A stretch of DNA of 55,171 nt from a bacterium (GCA_030588705.1 JAUUXD010000002.1:1-55171), one strand, 5' to 3'. Positions 9,439 to 17,696 are shown, counted from the stretch's first letter. Notes: a model not told the origin generated them from the letters alone. Made by a program: numbers and translations.

Positions 9439-9457
9439 CACTGCAGGGTATGCAGTG
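9439..9457. promoter_or_regulatory. 7-bp inverted repeat upstream of bamA
   Basis: CACTGCA and TGCAGTG arms surround a 5-nt spacer, about 50 bases upstream of the bamA start. Perfect symmetry and location suggest an operator or a leader hairpin. There is no T-run, so it is unlikely to be a terminator. Confidence 0.4.
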
Positions 9458-9494
9458 TACCAAAAAGAGGGAATTTAAAGAAGAAAGCGACTCG

Positions 9495-9779
9495 CTAATC
9501 AATTACCCGAAACACTGATCGATAATCCTTATCTTTCAGGAACGGCTCAACCTCCATGCTATGAAGATCAAATTTTGTGGCTTCTTTGTGAATAAGATCA
9601 ATAAAGTGATCAAGGTCTACAGCTGACCCACAAACCGTAATCCGTATTTGGTTATTTTTCGGATCGATCATCTGAGCCATACCCTCCAAACCGAGCTTTC
9701 TCGCGTGTTTTTGAATAAAAGCATACAAAAAATCATTCGACGAATCGGCGGTAAGGGCAATGCGAAGACATTTGTTCAT
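9495..9779 (-). CDS. Acylphosphatase-like small protein, probably non-catalytic
   Basis: 94 residues. The length and pattern follow the acylphosphatase fold: a first strand (CLRIALTA), then a helix (FLYAFIQKHARKLGLEGMAQ), then INGSVEI-like strands (NNQIRITVCGS), a helix (DLDHFIDLIHKE) and a last strand (YRSVFRVID). In active enzymes the first loop is GVGFR and carries the catalytic Arg; here the loop reads SSNDFL, and the second-strand Asn region is also altered. It is therefore probably a non-enzymatic relative with a binding role, if it belongs to the family at all. Divergent to gltX. Confidence 0.7.
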   Translation of the reverse strand: MNKCLRIALTADSSNDFLYAFIQKHARKLGLEGMAQMIDPKNNQIRITVCGSAVDLDHFIDLIHKEATKFDLHSMEVEPFLKDKDYRSVFRVID

Positions 9780-9835
9780 TTCTACTCCCTTTTTACTGCT
9801 TCATTATGAGTATGATTAGAACATATGAACTAGAC

Positions 9836-9865
9836 TTACCAGTAACAACGAGTACACTGTATACA
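9836..9865 (+). promoter_or_regulatory. Putative sigma70 promoter of gltX
   Basis: TTACCA (9836-9841) and TATACA (9860-9865) with an 18-base spacer, 50 bases upstream of the gltX start. The match is moderate (4 of 6 and 5 of 6). Confidence 0.4.
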
Positions 9866-9915
9866 TAACAAAAAGCTAATGCAATAAAAATGATCGATCT
9901 GGACAGAGGATCCCG

Positions 9916-11358
9916 GTGAATTCAAAATCAATTCGTGTCCGATTTGCCCCATCTCCAACGGGCATTATGCATATTGGCAATATACGGACCGCCCTACTCA
10001 ACTACTTATTTGCAAAACAAAAAGGGGGCACCTTTGTACTGCGCATCGAAGACACCGATCCACAGCGCAATTTTGATCCAGGAGCCAAAATAATCATCTC
10101 CGATTTAGACTGGCTCTCCCTTGCTTACGACGAAGGACCAGGAAAGAAAGGAGCTTACGCTCCCTACTTTCAATCAGAACGATCAGCGATCTATCAAGAG
10201 AAGCTTGATGAACTGAAAGCAAAAAATCTGATCTATCCCTGCTTTTGCACAGAGGACGAGCTGAACAAAAAACGGGAACGACAAAAAGCGCTCAAAATTC
10301 CTCCCCGCTACGATCGTGCCTGCCTAGACCTTTCTGAGAAGGAGGTCGCGGATCGCCTCTCAGAGGGAACACCTCATATTTGGCGACTCAAGCTTAATCA
10401 CGATCAAGCGATCGAAATCACCGATCTTTCCCGGGGAGCCGTGAGGTTTGAGCTCAAAAACTTTTCTGATTTTCCCCTCACTAGAGCAGATGGAAGTTTT
10501 ACGTTCATGTTTGCAAACTTTGTTGATGATATGAGCATGAAGATGTCTCATGTGTTTCGAGGTGAAGATCACCAAAGCAATAGTGCCGGCCAGGCAGCCC
10601 TCTATCATGCATTCAATGCGCCACTACCAATCTTCTGGCATATGCCCATGCTATGCAACCTGGATGGCAAAAAACTCTCTAAACGCGATTTTGGCTTCTC
10701 ACTTCACGATCTTAAAAAAGAAGGGTTTTTGCCACAAGCGCTCAATAACTATTTGGCCATCATTGGCAGCTCGTATGAACAGGAGATCATGGATCTTGAT
10801 GAGCTCACGCAGGCGCTCAATTTCGAAAACCCGCACACCACCGGCAAGATCAAATATGATGTTGAAAAATTACGCTGGGTAAATCATAAATGGATTGATC
10901 GGCTTTCCCCTAATGAGCTCACTGCTGCCGCCAAACCATTTTTGGCTGAAGCCTATCCACAAGCTGCCTCATTGGATGAAGCACAGCTTTCGAGCATGCT
11001 CCAGATAATCAAGACCGATCTGTATACGCTCAAAGATGTGGTATCTGCACTGCAATTCTACTTTGAAGCACCGGAATTAACGACTACTGCAATCGAAGCA
11101 TGCGTGCCCAAAGAGAGTATGCCTGCGCTAGCAGATCTCATTAAAAAGCATCTCGGCACCATCGAAAATCCAGATGCATTCTTAGCAGCTCTCAAAACAG
11201 AAGCAAAAGAACTTGGCATACCGCTTAAACAACTGTTCTGGTTTTTGCGCTTAGCGCTCATGGGGCAAGTAAACGGCCCAAGCATTCATGATTTGATTGC
11301 AATTTTAGGGATTGATGAGAGCAAAAAACGCATTGAACGTGCGTTGGCAATTTTGTAG
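9916..11358 (+). CDS. gltX: Glutamate--tRNA ligase
   Basis: 480 residues. Attaches Glu to tRNA-Glu (possibly also tRNA-Gln in organisms using the transamidation route; this cannot be judged here). Class I motifs are FAPSPTGIMHIGNIRTALLN near the N-terminus and KKLSKRDFG near residue 255. A Zn-type Cys pair (CFC) sits near residue 112. The start is GTG at 9916, with AGAGGA upstream. Length is normal. A short inverted repeat (GTAGCT/AGCTAC) overlaps the stop codon. The gene is convergent with the ankyrin gene downstream. Confidence 0.97.
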   Translation: MNSKSIRVRFAPSPTGIMHIGNIRTALLNYLFAKQKGGTFVLRIEDTDPQRNFDPGAKIIISDLDWLSLAYDEGPGKKGAYAPYFQSERSAIYQEKLDELKAKNLIYPCFCTEDELNKKRERQKALKIPPRYDRACLDLSEKEVADRLSEGTPHIWRLKLNHDQAIEITDLSRGAVRFELKNFSDFPLTRADGSFTFMFANFVDDMSMKMSHVFRGEDHQSNSAGQAALYHAFNAPLPIFWHMPMLCNLDGKKLSKRDFGFSLHDLKKEGFLPQALNNYLAIIGSSYEQEIMDLDELTQALNFENPHTTGKIKYDVEKLRWVNHKWIDRLSPNELTAAAKPFLAEAYPQAASLDEAQLSSMLQIIKTDLYTLKDVVSALQFYFEAPELTTTAIEACVPKESMPALADLIKKHLGTIENPDAFLAALKTEAKELGIPLKQLFWFLRLALMGQVNGPSIHDLIAILGIDESKKRIERALAIL

Positions 11359-11369
11359 CTACAACTCAG

Positions 11370-11993
11370 CTACCGGCCAAAACAACTCCAACATGATTTG
11401 CGAGGTTTCGCCTTACGACATAGCTCGATAATATCATCGTGTCCCTGTTCATAGGCATAGTCTATAGCCTTTCTTCCACCATCCAACGGATTCTTCAATG
11501 ATTGGTCTGCTCCTGCTGTAAGCAACTTGTTAAATGCATCCATATACCCGACATACGCAGCGATCATAGATGGGGTCCAGGTTCCATGCAGATCCCGTTT
11601 ATTAACATCTGCCCCAGCATTTATCAGTTCTTCAATAATCCCAATAGATCGCTCCGACTTAATGGCATATGAAAGAAGGGGAATATAGCGCTCATCTAAC
11701 CTTCCTCGTATGTGACAAAACTTACCCTCAGAGAACGCATTAACATCTGCCCCTGCCTCAATGAGCTTACGAACAATTTCTCTTGGGCCACACGCAATAG
11801 CATAGTGAAGAACTGGACAGCCTCCGTCCGAAAAATGCGCTCCCACTCGTTCGTTAACATCCGCCCCATCACTAATAGCTTTAGCTACTGCAAGCTCATC
11901 TCTCTTTCTCACTGCAGCAATCAATGGGCTATCTTCTACATAAGCACAACAAACAATCGAACCTGCAGCTAAAAGTAGTAGATATTTTTTCAT
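11370..11993 (-). CDS. Exported ankyrin-repeat protein
   Basis: 207 residues. The start is the ATG at 11993 with AGGAG eight bases upstream; it gives a signal peptide (MKKYLLLLAAGSIVCCA). Four to five ankyrin repeats follow, each marked by the GADVN loop (IEAGADVN, INAGADVN) or a variant (LTAGADQS). The C-terminus is short and basic with two Cys (KSCWSCFGR). Ankyrin repeats bind other proteins; in host-associated bacteria exported ones often act on host targets, which is an inference here. Unlike the two other ankyrin genes in the window this one looks intact. It sits 16 bases downstream of a small gene at 12010-12261. Confidence 0.85.
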   Translation of the reverse strand: MKKYLLLLAAGSIVCCAYVEDSPLIAAVRKRDELAVAKAISDGADVNERVGAHFSDGGCPVLHYAIACGPREIVRKLIEAGADVNAFSEGKFCHIRGRLDERYIPLLSYAIKSERSIGIIEELINAGADVNKRDLHGTWTPSMIAAYVGYMDAFNKLLTAGADQSLKNPLDGGRKAIDYAYEQGHDDIIELCRKAKPRKSCWSCFGR

Positions 11994-12009
11994 ACCGTTC
12001 TCCTTATAG

Positions 12010-12261
12010 TTACAACTCACCATCGATTAATCGATTCGGCAGCTTTTCAAGATCATGCACCATCTGCTCCCGCTCAAAATAACGCATTACTTCTAAAAAT
12101 TGCTCCTCATATGAAGGAGCCACAAAAAACTCAAAGCGGCTTTCTGCAGGATCAATTGCACGATCAAAGCACAAATGTTCAAACATTTTAAGCGTTGCCA
12201 CCACAAAAAGCACGTCTGGTTTGCGTATCTGAGCTTGATAATATGAGCAGAACTGATCCAT
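12010..12261 (-). CDS. Small protein of unknown function
   Basis: 83 residues, not recognised. No signal peptide or membrane segment. The sequence alternates hydrophobic and charged residues as in a small alpha/beta domain (VLFVVATLKMFEHL, then FEFFVAP and FLEVMRYFE). The start ATG at 12261 has GAAGG at good spacing. It is upstream of and co-directional with the ankyrin gene; the two may share a transcript. Confidence 0.7.
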   Translation of the reverse strand: MDQFCSYYQAQIRKPDVLFVVATLKMFEHLCFDRAIDPAESRFEFFVAPSYEEQFLEVMRYFEREQMVHDLEKLPNRLIDGEL

Positions 12262-12276
12262 GAGAAACCTTCAACA

Positions 12277-12305
12277 TTGGCATTTATTGTATGTTTCTAT
12301 AGTAT
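12277..12305 (+). promoter_or_regulatory. Putative sigma70 promoter of the APC permease
   Basis: TTGGCA (12277-12282) and TAGTAT (12300-12305) separated by 17 bases, about 45 bases before the start codon of the permease. The match is 5 of 6 at -35 and 4 of 6 at -10. Confidence 0.5.
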
Positions 12306-12348
12306 AGGAAACTTATTATATCTGTAACCCTTTTTTAAAGGATGAACC

Positions 12349-13524
12349 ATGGCACAGGAGAACGTGTCTAAGATAGGAGTAGTGACCGCGACAATTATTG
12401 GTATGAACGCAATGATCGGTGCCGGGATCTTTACCGCACCAGCAGCAATCGGTTCCTTTGTGGGCCCTGCAGGAATCATTGCCTACGTATTTGTCATAAT
12501 TGCCGTCTGGTTTATCGCCCAATCTCTGGCACGTGTTGCATCACGATTTCCGCAAGAGGGTTCGTTTTACACATATGCAAAACAGTGGGGCGGCCATGCA
12601 ATCGGATGCATTGCCGGCTACAGCTACTTAATCGGATTGTTGATTGCGATGGGCTTGCTCGCGCAAATTGCAGGTTCTTTCTTACACCATCCTTTCTTTC
12701 CCAATACGAGTAGCAGCACACTCGGCTTCATTGCATTGTGCTCATTAGTGGTACTCAATATGTTTGGCGTCGTTCTTTCAGAACTGGGCCAACAGATCCT
12801 GATTGTAACCACCACGTTTCCTCTGCTGGCCACCACGATTATGTGCTTCACCAAAGCAAATTTGAACAATCTCCTACCATTTGCGCCGTACGGGTTTCGC
12901 AACGTGATGCAGGCCACAAAAATAGTTATTTTTGGATTTTTTGGTTTTGAATGCGCAAGTTCACTGTTTTCAATTGTAAAAGACCCACAACGCAACGTAC
13001 CTCGCGCACTCACCTACTCCATCGGAATCGTAGGTGGTATCTACTTACTTTTCGTGGGCTCAATAATTCTTTCCACACCGCTCGCCCTTTTTACCGACCC
13101 ACGAGTGGCATTGCCGGTGGTATTGCAAAGCATATTTCCTGCAAATCCATGGATGTTGACTATCATTCATATCTCCATGCTTTCTGCGGTACTTGGCACC
13201 ATTCATTCGATGATCTGGAGCTCAAGCGCCTTGATGGTTTCATTGCTCAAACAGGCAAATGGCATAAAGCTCAATCAACGAGCTGCAGTGCTCATCGTTG
13301 GATTCTGTATATTTTTAAGTTTTATATTCTTCAAAAATATCGATCTGTTCTTTTCGATGACTGCAATATTTATTATTACCGCCTACGTACTCTCCATGTT
13401 TACGCTCTTTACGATTAAAGAAGAACGCTCAGGAATAAACGGCCTCATGACTGTTGGCGGAATGCTTACTGCCGGGGTGATATTCTACTTTGCCTTTGAA
13501 GGGCTCGTACAACAACTAGTTTAA
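12349..13524 (+). CDS. APC-superfamily amino acid/polyamine permease
   Basis: 391 residues with about eleven membrane segments. The first helix carries the APC-type unwound glycine motif (MIGAGIF near residue 24), where substrate carboxyl and amino groups bind. The gene probably imports or exchanges an amino acid or amine across the inner membrane; substrate cannot be read. It is shorter than most family members (about 430-500), with the loss at the C-terminal helices. Start ATG at 12349, AAAGGA eight bases upstream. Followed directly by a strong terminator, so it is a single-gene unit. Confidence 0.88.
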   Translation: MAQENVSKIGVVTATIIGMNAMIGAGIFTAPAAIGSFVGPAGIIAYVFVIIAVWFIAQSLARVASRFPQEGSFYTYAKQWGGHAIGCIAGYSYLIGLLIAMGLLAQIAGSFLHHPFFPNTSSSTLGFIALCSLVVLNMFGVVLSELGQQILIVTTTFPLLATTIMCFTKANLNNLLPFAPYGFRNVMQATKIVIFGFFGFECASSLFSIVKDPQRNVPRALTYSIGIVGGIYLLFVGSIILSTPLALFTDPRVALPVVLQSIFPANPWMLTIIHISMLSAVLGTIHSMIWSSSALMVSLLKQANGIKLNQRAAVLIVGFCIFLSFIFFKNIDLFFSMTAIFIITAYVLSMFTLFTIKEERSGINGLMTVGGMLTAGVIFYFAFEGLVQQLV

Positions 13525-13533
13525 AGATAATGC

Positions 13534-13568
13534 ACCCCGCTTATTATTCGGTGAGCGGGGTATTTTTT
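13534..13568 (+). terminator. Rho-independent terminator of the APC permease gene
   Basis: ACCCCGCT and AGCGGGGT form a perfect 8-bp stem with a 12-nt loop, followed by TATTTTTTT. It begins 10 bases after the stop codon. Confidence 0.92.
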
Positions 13569-13617
13569 TCAGGACTCACCAAGGACCCCAAATAATAGAG
13601 CAAAGGATGAGCAACAA

Positions 13618-13647
13618 TTGACGAACGAATAACAAGGATGGTATACG
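13618..13647 (+). promoter_or_regulatory. Putative sigma70 promoter of the barrel-ankyrin gene pair
   Basis: TTGACG (13618-13623) and TATACG (13642-13647) with an 18-base spacer; 5 of 6 and 4 of 6 matches. It lies 40 bases before the start codon of the outer-membrane protein gene. Confidence 0.5.
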
Positions 13648-13686
13648 TTATTTCGAGTTGCGTCATGTCATAAAGGATGATTAATA

Positions 13687-15093
13687 ATGATGATTACCCA
13701 TAAACAGATTATACGAGCCTTCATCATAGCGTGGTGTTGTGCAATCAACATCCCTTTGTTCGGCCTAAGCTCTCTTGCAAAAAATGATCCCTATCCTGTC
13801 TACAATACGCTTGACCCGCATACATTTTTATACACGTATGAAAAGTTGAAAGTTACCGATCCAAAAAGTGCCGAACGCAAACATGACAACGTGGGCCTTT
13901 CTATCGCACCATTCGGGCAAAACGCTGATCGCGGACGTAATCTTAATGGCGTTAAAGTGCCACTCGGTGATCTGACTGGCCGCTGGAGCATGCTTGCCCT
14001 TATGTTTGGGCCAACTCCCACCGGAAAAACAATGGCTCCCACACTACAAACCGCTCTTACTAATCTATTTCCTGGCGTTGCACCCGGCGATCTAAATGAT
14101 GGTTCAAAAATCGATCCTGCTCAAAATTTCGGTTTCTTCTCCGTTCCTCTCAAATATAGAAAGCGAGGGATCCGCTTTGAGCTTGCTGCCGATATTTATG
14201 CCGGCTTTGGGCTCAGCGTTCAAACAGGCATCGTGAGCATGACGCAAACAAGCACCGGATTCCTTGATCAAACAGGATGCGATGATTTTTCCTGCCCATT
14301 TGATCCGGTAACCCCCACCAGAGATGATGTGCGTACCTACCTCATGCATGAATGGAAAACGATCGCCAAAGAGATCCAATTGGATATCGGCTCATTCTGT
14401 GAAACATCAGTGGAAGAAGTGCGAATCAATCTATTCTGGCGACGCGGCTTTGAATTGAATCGTGATGAGGAGGATGAAAGCTGCCACCCACATTTTCTTT
14501 TAATCCCGTTCTTCATGGTGAGCGGCGGAGCATCTCCTGGTGATGAGGATCGAATAGTAGGAGGATTTAATAAAGCGTTCTTTACCCCATTTGGAAATAA
14601 TGATCACAACACCATCGGTTTCACCGCTGGCCTTAATTTCGATTTTGTCGACACGGTTGAAATTGGTGGGGAAGTGGGCGTTACCCACTTTTTCAGCAAA
14701 AATTTTGAGAAGTTCCGCCTGCCAACGAGCGAATGGCAATCAGGCGTCTACCCATTCTTCACCGATGTGCGCGTGAGCCCCGGGTTCAACTGGCATTTTG
14801 GTGCCAAGATCTCCTCCTATCATTTCCTAGAATGCCTATCAGGGTATTTTGAATACATCCAAGTGCGCCACTCACAAGATAAGATTGAATTGAGAAAATG
14901 TGAGGATCAAGGGATATTTTTCCCTAATCAACTTGAGGTACTCACCGGATTTGAGGTGAAGCTCGTCAACGCAGCCCTGAACTACGATATCTCTCCAAAT
15001 ATTAACCTGGGCATCATGGGGCAGATCCCTCTTTCGCAGAAGAATGCCTACCGCAGCTCCACGATCCTCTTTTCCTTTGCCGCCACGTTCTAG
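13687..15093 (+). CDS. Predicted outer-membrane beta-barrel protein, family unknown
   Basis: 468 residues. A signal peptide (residues 1-27) precedes a region rich in alternating hydrophobic/polar strands with many aromatic residues (for example FELAADIYAGFGLSV, HNTIGFTAGLNFDFV, LNYDISPNINLGIM). The protein ends in ATF, matching the C-terminal Phe signal of outer-membrane barrels. Two Cys-containing insert loops (CDDFSCPFD and FCETS) may be surface exposed. Function unknown; a porin or adhesin role is possible. AAAGGA lies nine bases before the start. An ankyrin gene follows after 14 bases, so the two are probably co-transcribed. Confidence 0.8.
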   Translation: MMITHKQIIRAFIIAWCCAINIPLFGLSSLAKNDPYPVYNTLDPHTFLYTYEKLKVTDPKSAERKHDNVGLSIAPFGQNADRGRNLNGVKVPLGDLTGRWSMLALMFGPTPTGKTMAPTLQTALTNLFPGVAPGDLNDGSKIDPAQNFGFFSVPLKYRKRGIRFELAADIYAGFGLSVQTGIVSMTQTSTGFLDQTGCDDFSCPFDPVTPTRDDVRTYLMHEWKTIAKEIQLDIGSFCETSVEEVRINLFWRRGFELNRDEEDESCHPHFLLIPFFMVSGGASPGDEDRIVGGFNKAFFTPFGNNDHNTIGFTAGLNFDFVDTVEIGGEVGVTHFFSKNFEKFRLPTSEWQSGVYPFFTDVRVSPGFNWHFGAKISSYHFLECLSGYFEYIQVRHSQDKIELRKCEDQGIFFPNQLEVLTGFEVKLVNAALNYDISPNINLGIMGQIPLSQKNAYRSSTILFSFAATF

Positions 15094-15107
15094 CTTAAGG
15101 AAAATTT

Positions 15108-15971
15108 GTGATTAAGAATCGTATGATTATAGCCATATTGGCACTATCCTTGGGTATATCCAACTCAACAGAAGCCATCTCGCTCGGCAGTATATATCAA
15201 ACATTCAAAAGTGATATGGAACACCTACTTAACCCCAAAAAAAAATGCTCCCAAGCCCAAAAGAAACGCATAGCAACTGAACTTTCTTTACTTACCTCTG
15301 GATGCTTGGCACTTGCAGGAGGAGCTGCAACTTTCATATGGCATCATACAAAAAAACTCAAGCGACGAAAAAAATCCGCGGAAGATGCTATATTTTCAAC
15401 CAGAAGCGAGTGGAGAAACGAAAACACGAGACAGGATCAACAAAATAAAGAGAGATTACAAAGACAACTTACTGAGGCAAACAAAAACAATCAGGACGAA
15501 CACGGCTTAACAGAACTGCATAAGGCTGCTGGAAATGGCTACACAGATAGCATGCAATATTTGATTCATGGCCTTAAAGTCTCTATAGAAATCTTGAATG
15601 ACCAGCATTGGACACCACTACATTGTGCAGCGGCACAAAACCAACTAAATGCATTAAGGATATTAGTGGATGCTAAAGCCAATATGAATGCCATGGACCA
15701 ATCAGGGACCACTCCTTTACACATCGCCATCAGAAACGGCAAGCCAGAAGCCGCAACCTTCTTGATTGAGCATGAAGCCCAATTAGACACTCAGGACAAA
15801 GCATGGAACACACCACTCCATTACGCTGCTGCAAGAGGTGACCAGGAGGTGGTAAAACTATTAATCGCCAGGGGGGCAACAGAAAAATGTAACCTGGCAA
15901 GCAAAAAACCATCCTATTATGCCCAAGACAAGAGAACTAAGGAGCTTTTTAGCCAGCCCCGGAAAACATAA
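15108..15971 (+). CDS. Exported, membrane-anchored ankyrin-repeat protein (ends at an internal stop)
   Basis: 287 residues from a GTG start with AAGGA upstream. A signal peptide (residues 1-23) is followed by a short region ending KKKCSQAQKKR, one transmembrane helix (about residues 52-76), a very basic stretch (KKLKRRKK), a charged linker and four to five ankyrin repeats (GLTELHKAAGNG, TPLHCAAAQNQ, TPLHIAIRNG, TPLHYAAARG). The frame closes at TAA 15969-15971, but coding sequence with a further ankyrin repeat continues in the same frame (see 15972-16142), so this product is probably truncated. The N-terminal signal-Cys-TM layout resembles that of the acidic protein at 27170-27826. Probably in one transcript with the upstream barrel gene. 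Confidence 0.82.
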   Translation: MIKNRMIIAILALSLGISNSTEAISLGSIYQTFKSDMEHLLNPKKKCSQAQKKRIATELSLLTSGCLALAGGAATFIWHHTKKLKRRKKSAEDAIFSTRSEWRNENTRQDQQNKERLQRQLTEANKNNQDEHGLTELHKAAGNGYTDSMQYLIHGLKVSIEILNDQHWTPLHCAAAQNQLNALRILVDAKANMNAMDQSGTTPLHIAIRNGKPEAATFLIEHEAQLDTQDKAWNTPLHYAAARGDQEVVKLLIARGATEKCNLASKKPSYYAQDKRTKELFSQPRKT

Positions 15972-16142
15972 GCGGATGTAAATGACCGAACTCAAGCAGG
16001 TTATACACCGTTAGACTTGGCTACAGGATCTATCAGGGAGTATCTCAAAAATCATACCGATGCCAAAACGGATAAACATCTCAAAGCCGAAAAGCAGAAA
16101 CAGTTCGAAGCCGAACAGCGGAGAAAGAGAACCTCAAAATAA
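15972..16142 (+). pseudogene. Former C-terminus of the ankyrin protein, beyond an in-frame stop
   Basis: Directly after the TAA, 56 sense codons run in the same frame up to a TAA at 16140-16142. They begin ADVNDRTQAGYTPLDLA, a textbook ankyrin repeat start, and end in a highly charged tail (KAEKQKQFEAEQRRKR). No start codon or ribosome binding site fits a separate gene. The simplest reading is a nonsense mutation in, or a small internal rearrangement of, the ankyrin gene. Readthrough of TAA is a less likely alternative. Confidence 0.75.
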
Positions 16143-16145
16143 AGG

Positions 16146-16166
16146 CGCTCATCCGGGCCCTCTGGC
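16146..16166. repeat. Short GC-rich dispersed repeat, copy 1
   Basis: This 21-base segment (core ATCCGGGCC at 16151-16159) matches 47784-47804 at 18 of 21 positions. Both copies are intergenic and partly palindromic. Probably a small REP-like element. Confidence 0.35.
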
Positions 16167-16195
16167 CCCCCATCAAGCCCAAAACCGCCTAAAAC

Positions 16196-16224
16196 TGGAC
16201 AATCGATCGAAATGTGGGTAGAAT
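16196..16224 (+). promoter_or_regulatory. Strong sigma70-type promoter of rpsU-rbfA-pilD, with a dyad over the -10
   Basis: TGGACA (16196-16201) and TAGAAT (16219-16224) with an ideal 17-base spacer; each hexamer matches 5 of 6. A short inverted repeat GGGTA/TACCC (16216-16230) covers the -10, which would suit an operator. The predicted leader to the rpsU start is about 75 bases. Confidence 0.65.
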
Positions 16225-16306
16225 TTACCCCTATAGATGGCAATTCTCTTTTTCATTCACGGAAAATGATAGTAGTACCCTAACCCTGAAAGGTAGTGAT
16301 TTATTT

Positions 16307-16531
16307 ATGTCTAAGAAGAAATCCAATATTGAGGTCAACGTAACTGGCCATATCGATAAAGCCCTCCGGCAGCTCAAAAAGAAGATTGAGCGTGAAGGAG
16401 TTGTCCGTGATATGAAACGTACCGTCTACTTTGAACCTGCCACACAAAAAAGAAGAAAACGTTTAGTCCGCGCCATCAAAATGAATATGATGCGCATCAT
16501 CAACCAAGGCTTTTTTAAACCTAAGAACTAA
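16307..16531 (+). CDS. rpsU: 30S ribosomal protein bS21
   Basis: 74 residues, small basic protein of the 30S subunit that helps mRNA base-pairing near the 16S 3' end. Typical bS21 features: an N-terminal valine-rich strand, then REGVVRDMKRTVYFEPATQK and a Lys/Arg-rich helix (KRRKRLVRA). The start is ATG 16307; an in-frame GTG at 16214 would add a non-homologous tail inside the promoter. Stop and rbfA start overlap as TAATG. Alternative products are unlikely. Confidence 0.92.
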   Translation: MSKKKSNIEVNVTGHIDKALRQLKKKIEREGVVRDMKRTVYFEPATQKRRKRLVRAIKMNMMRIINQGFFKPKN

Positions 16532-16902
16532 TGATTCGTTCCCGCGTAAGCGAAATTAAACACGCCCAAAAAGAATCTAATCTATCCCATAAGATTGCCC
16601 AGTTCTTCCTCCAGATCAAACAGGATGAACCAAAGCTTGAGGGGCTCTCTCTTTCTCGCGTTTCACTCTCGCCCGATAAAGGAACCTGCACCATATTTTT
16701 CTACTGTGCTGGGGGCCTCAAAGAGTATGAACTAATACGCCCCACGCTAGTCCTTTATAAGCATTCAATGCGTAAAGCATTAGCAGAATCTATTCCGGGA
16801 CGGTACACACCCAACCTAAAATTTTCCTACGACCCGCATCGAGAAAAGCAACGGCGCGTGGATGAACTACTTGATAAGCTAAAAAAGGAAGGGAACGAGT
16901 AA
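16531..16902 (+). CDS. rbfA: Ribosome-binding factor A
   Basis: 123 residues. RbfA assists late 30S maturation by binding near helix 1 of 16S rRNA. The KH-like order is visible: an N-terminal helix (KIAQFFLQIKQDEP), a strand with LSLSRVSLSPDKGTCTIFFY and a C-terminal FSYDPHREKQRRVDELLDKL, which corresponds to the family pattern FxxDxxxxxxxRIxxLL. It overlaps rpsU by one base and is followed directly by a prepilin peptidase gene (TAA then GTG). Confidence 0.85.
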   Translation: MIRSRVSEIKHAQKESNLSHKIAQFFLQIKQDEPKLEGLSLSRVSLSPDKGTCTIFFYCAGGLKEYELIRPTLVLYKHSMRKALAESIPGRYTPNLKFSYDPHREKQRRVDELLDKLKKEGNE

Positions 16903-17664
16903 GTGATTCTCTGGCTGATACTGCTCATACCGCTGTTTCTCTGCTGGGGGTCATTTCTAAATGTGGTAGCCTATCGGCTCATCAAAGGCAAAGATCTTCT
17001 TCATCGATCCAGATGTATTCACTGCAAGCAAATAATCGCTTGGTATGATAACATTCCTCTTTTTTCCTACGTGGTACTGCGCGGCCGATGCCGAAGCTGC
17101 TCCAAGCCAATCTCGTGGCTCTATCCTGCCATCGAACTTTTCACCACCGTGATGATGACGCTATTATATTTGCGTATGGAAAATACCTATTTTTTGGGCT
17201 ACTTCGTGCTGTTCTCCGCGTTAATCGTTACGATACGCTCTGATTTGGAGACGATGCTCATCTCTCGCTGGGTCACCATCGCGTTGGTTCCGGTTGGTAT
17301 CGTTATGAGCTTCACCGACACGATCCCGATCGCACCACTCAACAGTATGATGGGGGCAGCATCCGGGTATCTTTCATTGTGGTTTGTAGGCACGTTATTT
17401 TATCTCGTTACCCGAAAAGAAGGATTAGGCCAGGGCGATCTTGATCTCTTGGCATGCATCGGCGCATTCACGGGCATTGTGGGTGTATGGATGACCGTGT
17501 TATTGGGATCATTGTTCGGATCGATCATCGGAACAGCGGTTCTTATCTACAAAGGCAAATTTCAACGATACATGAAACTCCCCTTCGGGCCATTTCTAGC
17601 CTTAGGAGCAATCACTTACGTACTTTTCCAAGGACCATTATTGCGACTAGTAGGATTTTGGTAA
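16903..17664 (+). CDS. pilD: Type IV prepilin peptidase (A24 family)
   Basis: 253 residues. Cleaves and may N-methylate type IV prepilins at the inner membrane. An N-terminal helix ends in GSFLNVVAYRL, then a Zn-binding cytoplasmic loop with CIHC and CRSC pairs. The two catalytic Asp of the family fit D in RSDLETMLIS (usually D.....IP) and the D in GLGQGDLDLLA. About seven to eight membrane segments. GTG start immediately after the rbfA stop; same operon as rpsU-rbfA. Its likely substrate, a pilin, is encoded about 700 bases further on the other strand. Confidence 0.92.
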   Translation: MILWLILLIPLFLCWGSFLNVVAYRLIKGKDLLHRSRCIHCKQIIAWYDNIPLFSYVVLRGRCRSCSKPISWLYPAIELFTTVMMTLLYLRMENTYFLGYFVLFSALIVTIRSDLETMLISRWVTIALVPVGIVMSFTDTIPIAPLNSMMGAASGYLSLWFVGTLFYLVTRKEGLGQGDLDLLACIGAFTGIVGVWMTVLLGSLFGSIIGTAVLIYKGKFQRYMKLPFGPFLALGAITYVLFQGPLLRLVGFW

Positions 17665-17686
17665 AAAAACCCCGGACTTGCCGGGG
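17663..17686 (-). terminator. Rho-independent terminator of the leftward ankyrin transcript
   Basis: CCCCGG and CCGGGG (6 bp, 5-nt loop) followed on the minus strand by seven T. It lies 11 bases beyond the last stop codon of the broken ankyrin gene. In the plus direction there is no T-run, so it mainly serves the minus strand although it touches the pilD stop. Confidence 0.8.
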
Positions 17687-17696
17687 CATTACATGA

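Noticed and set aside
9780-9915. tRNA or small RNA in the gltX upstream region
   Set aside because: No cloverleaf, T-loop (GGTTCGA) or acceptor pairing was found; only promoter-like hexamers are present.
16214-16306. GTG start extending rpsU upstream
   Set aside because: The extension lies in the promoter region and has no likeness to bS21; the ATG at 16307 gives the exact family N-terminus.
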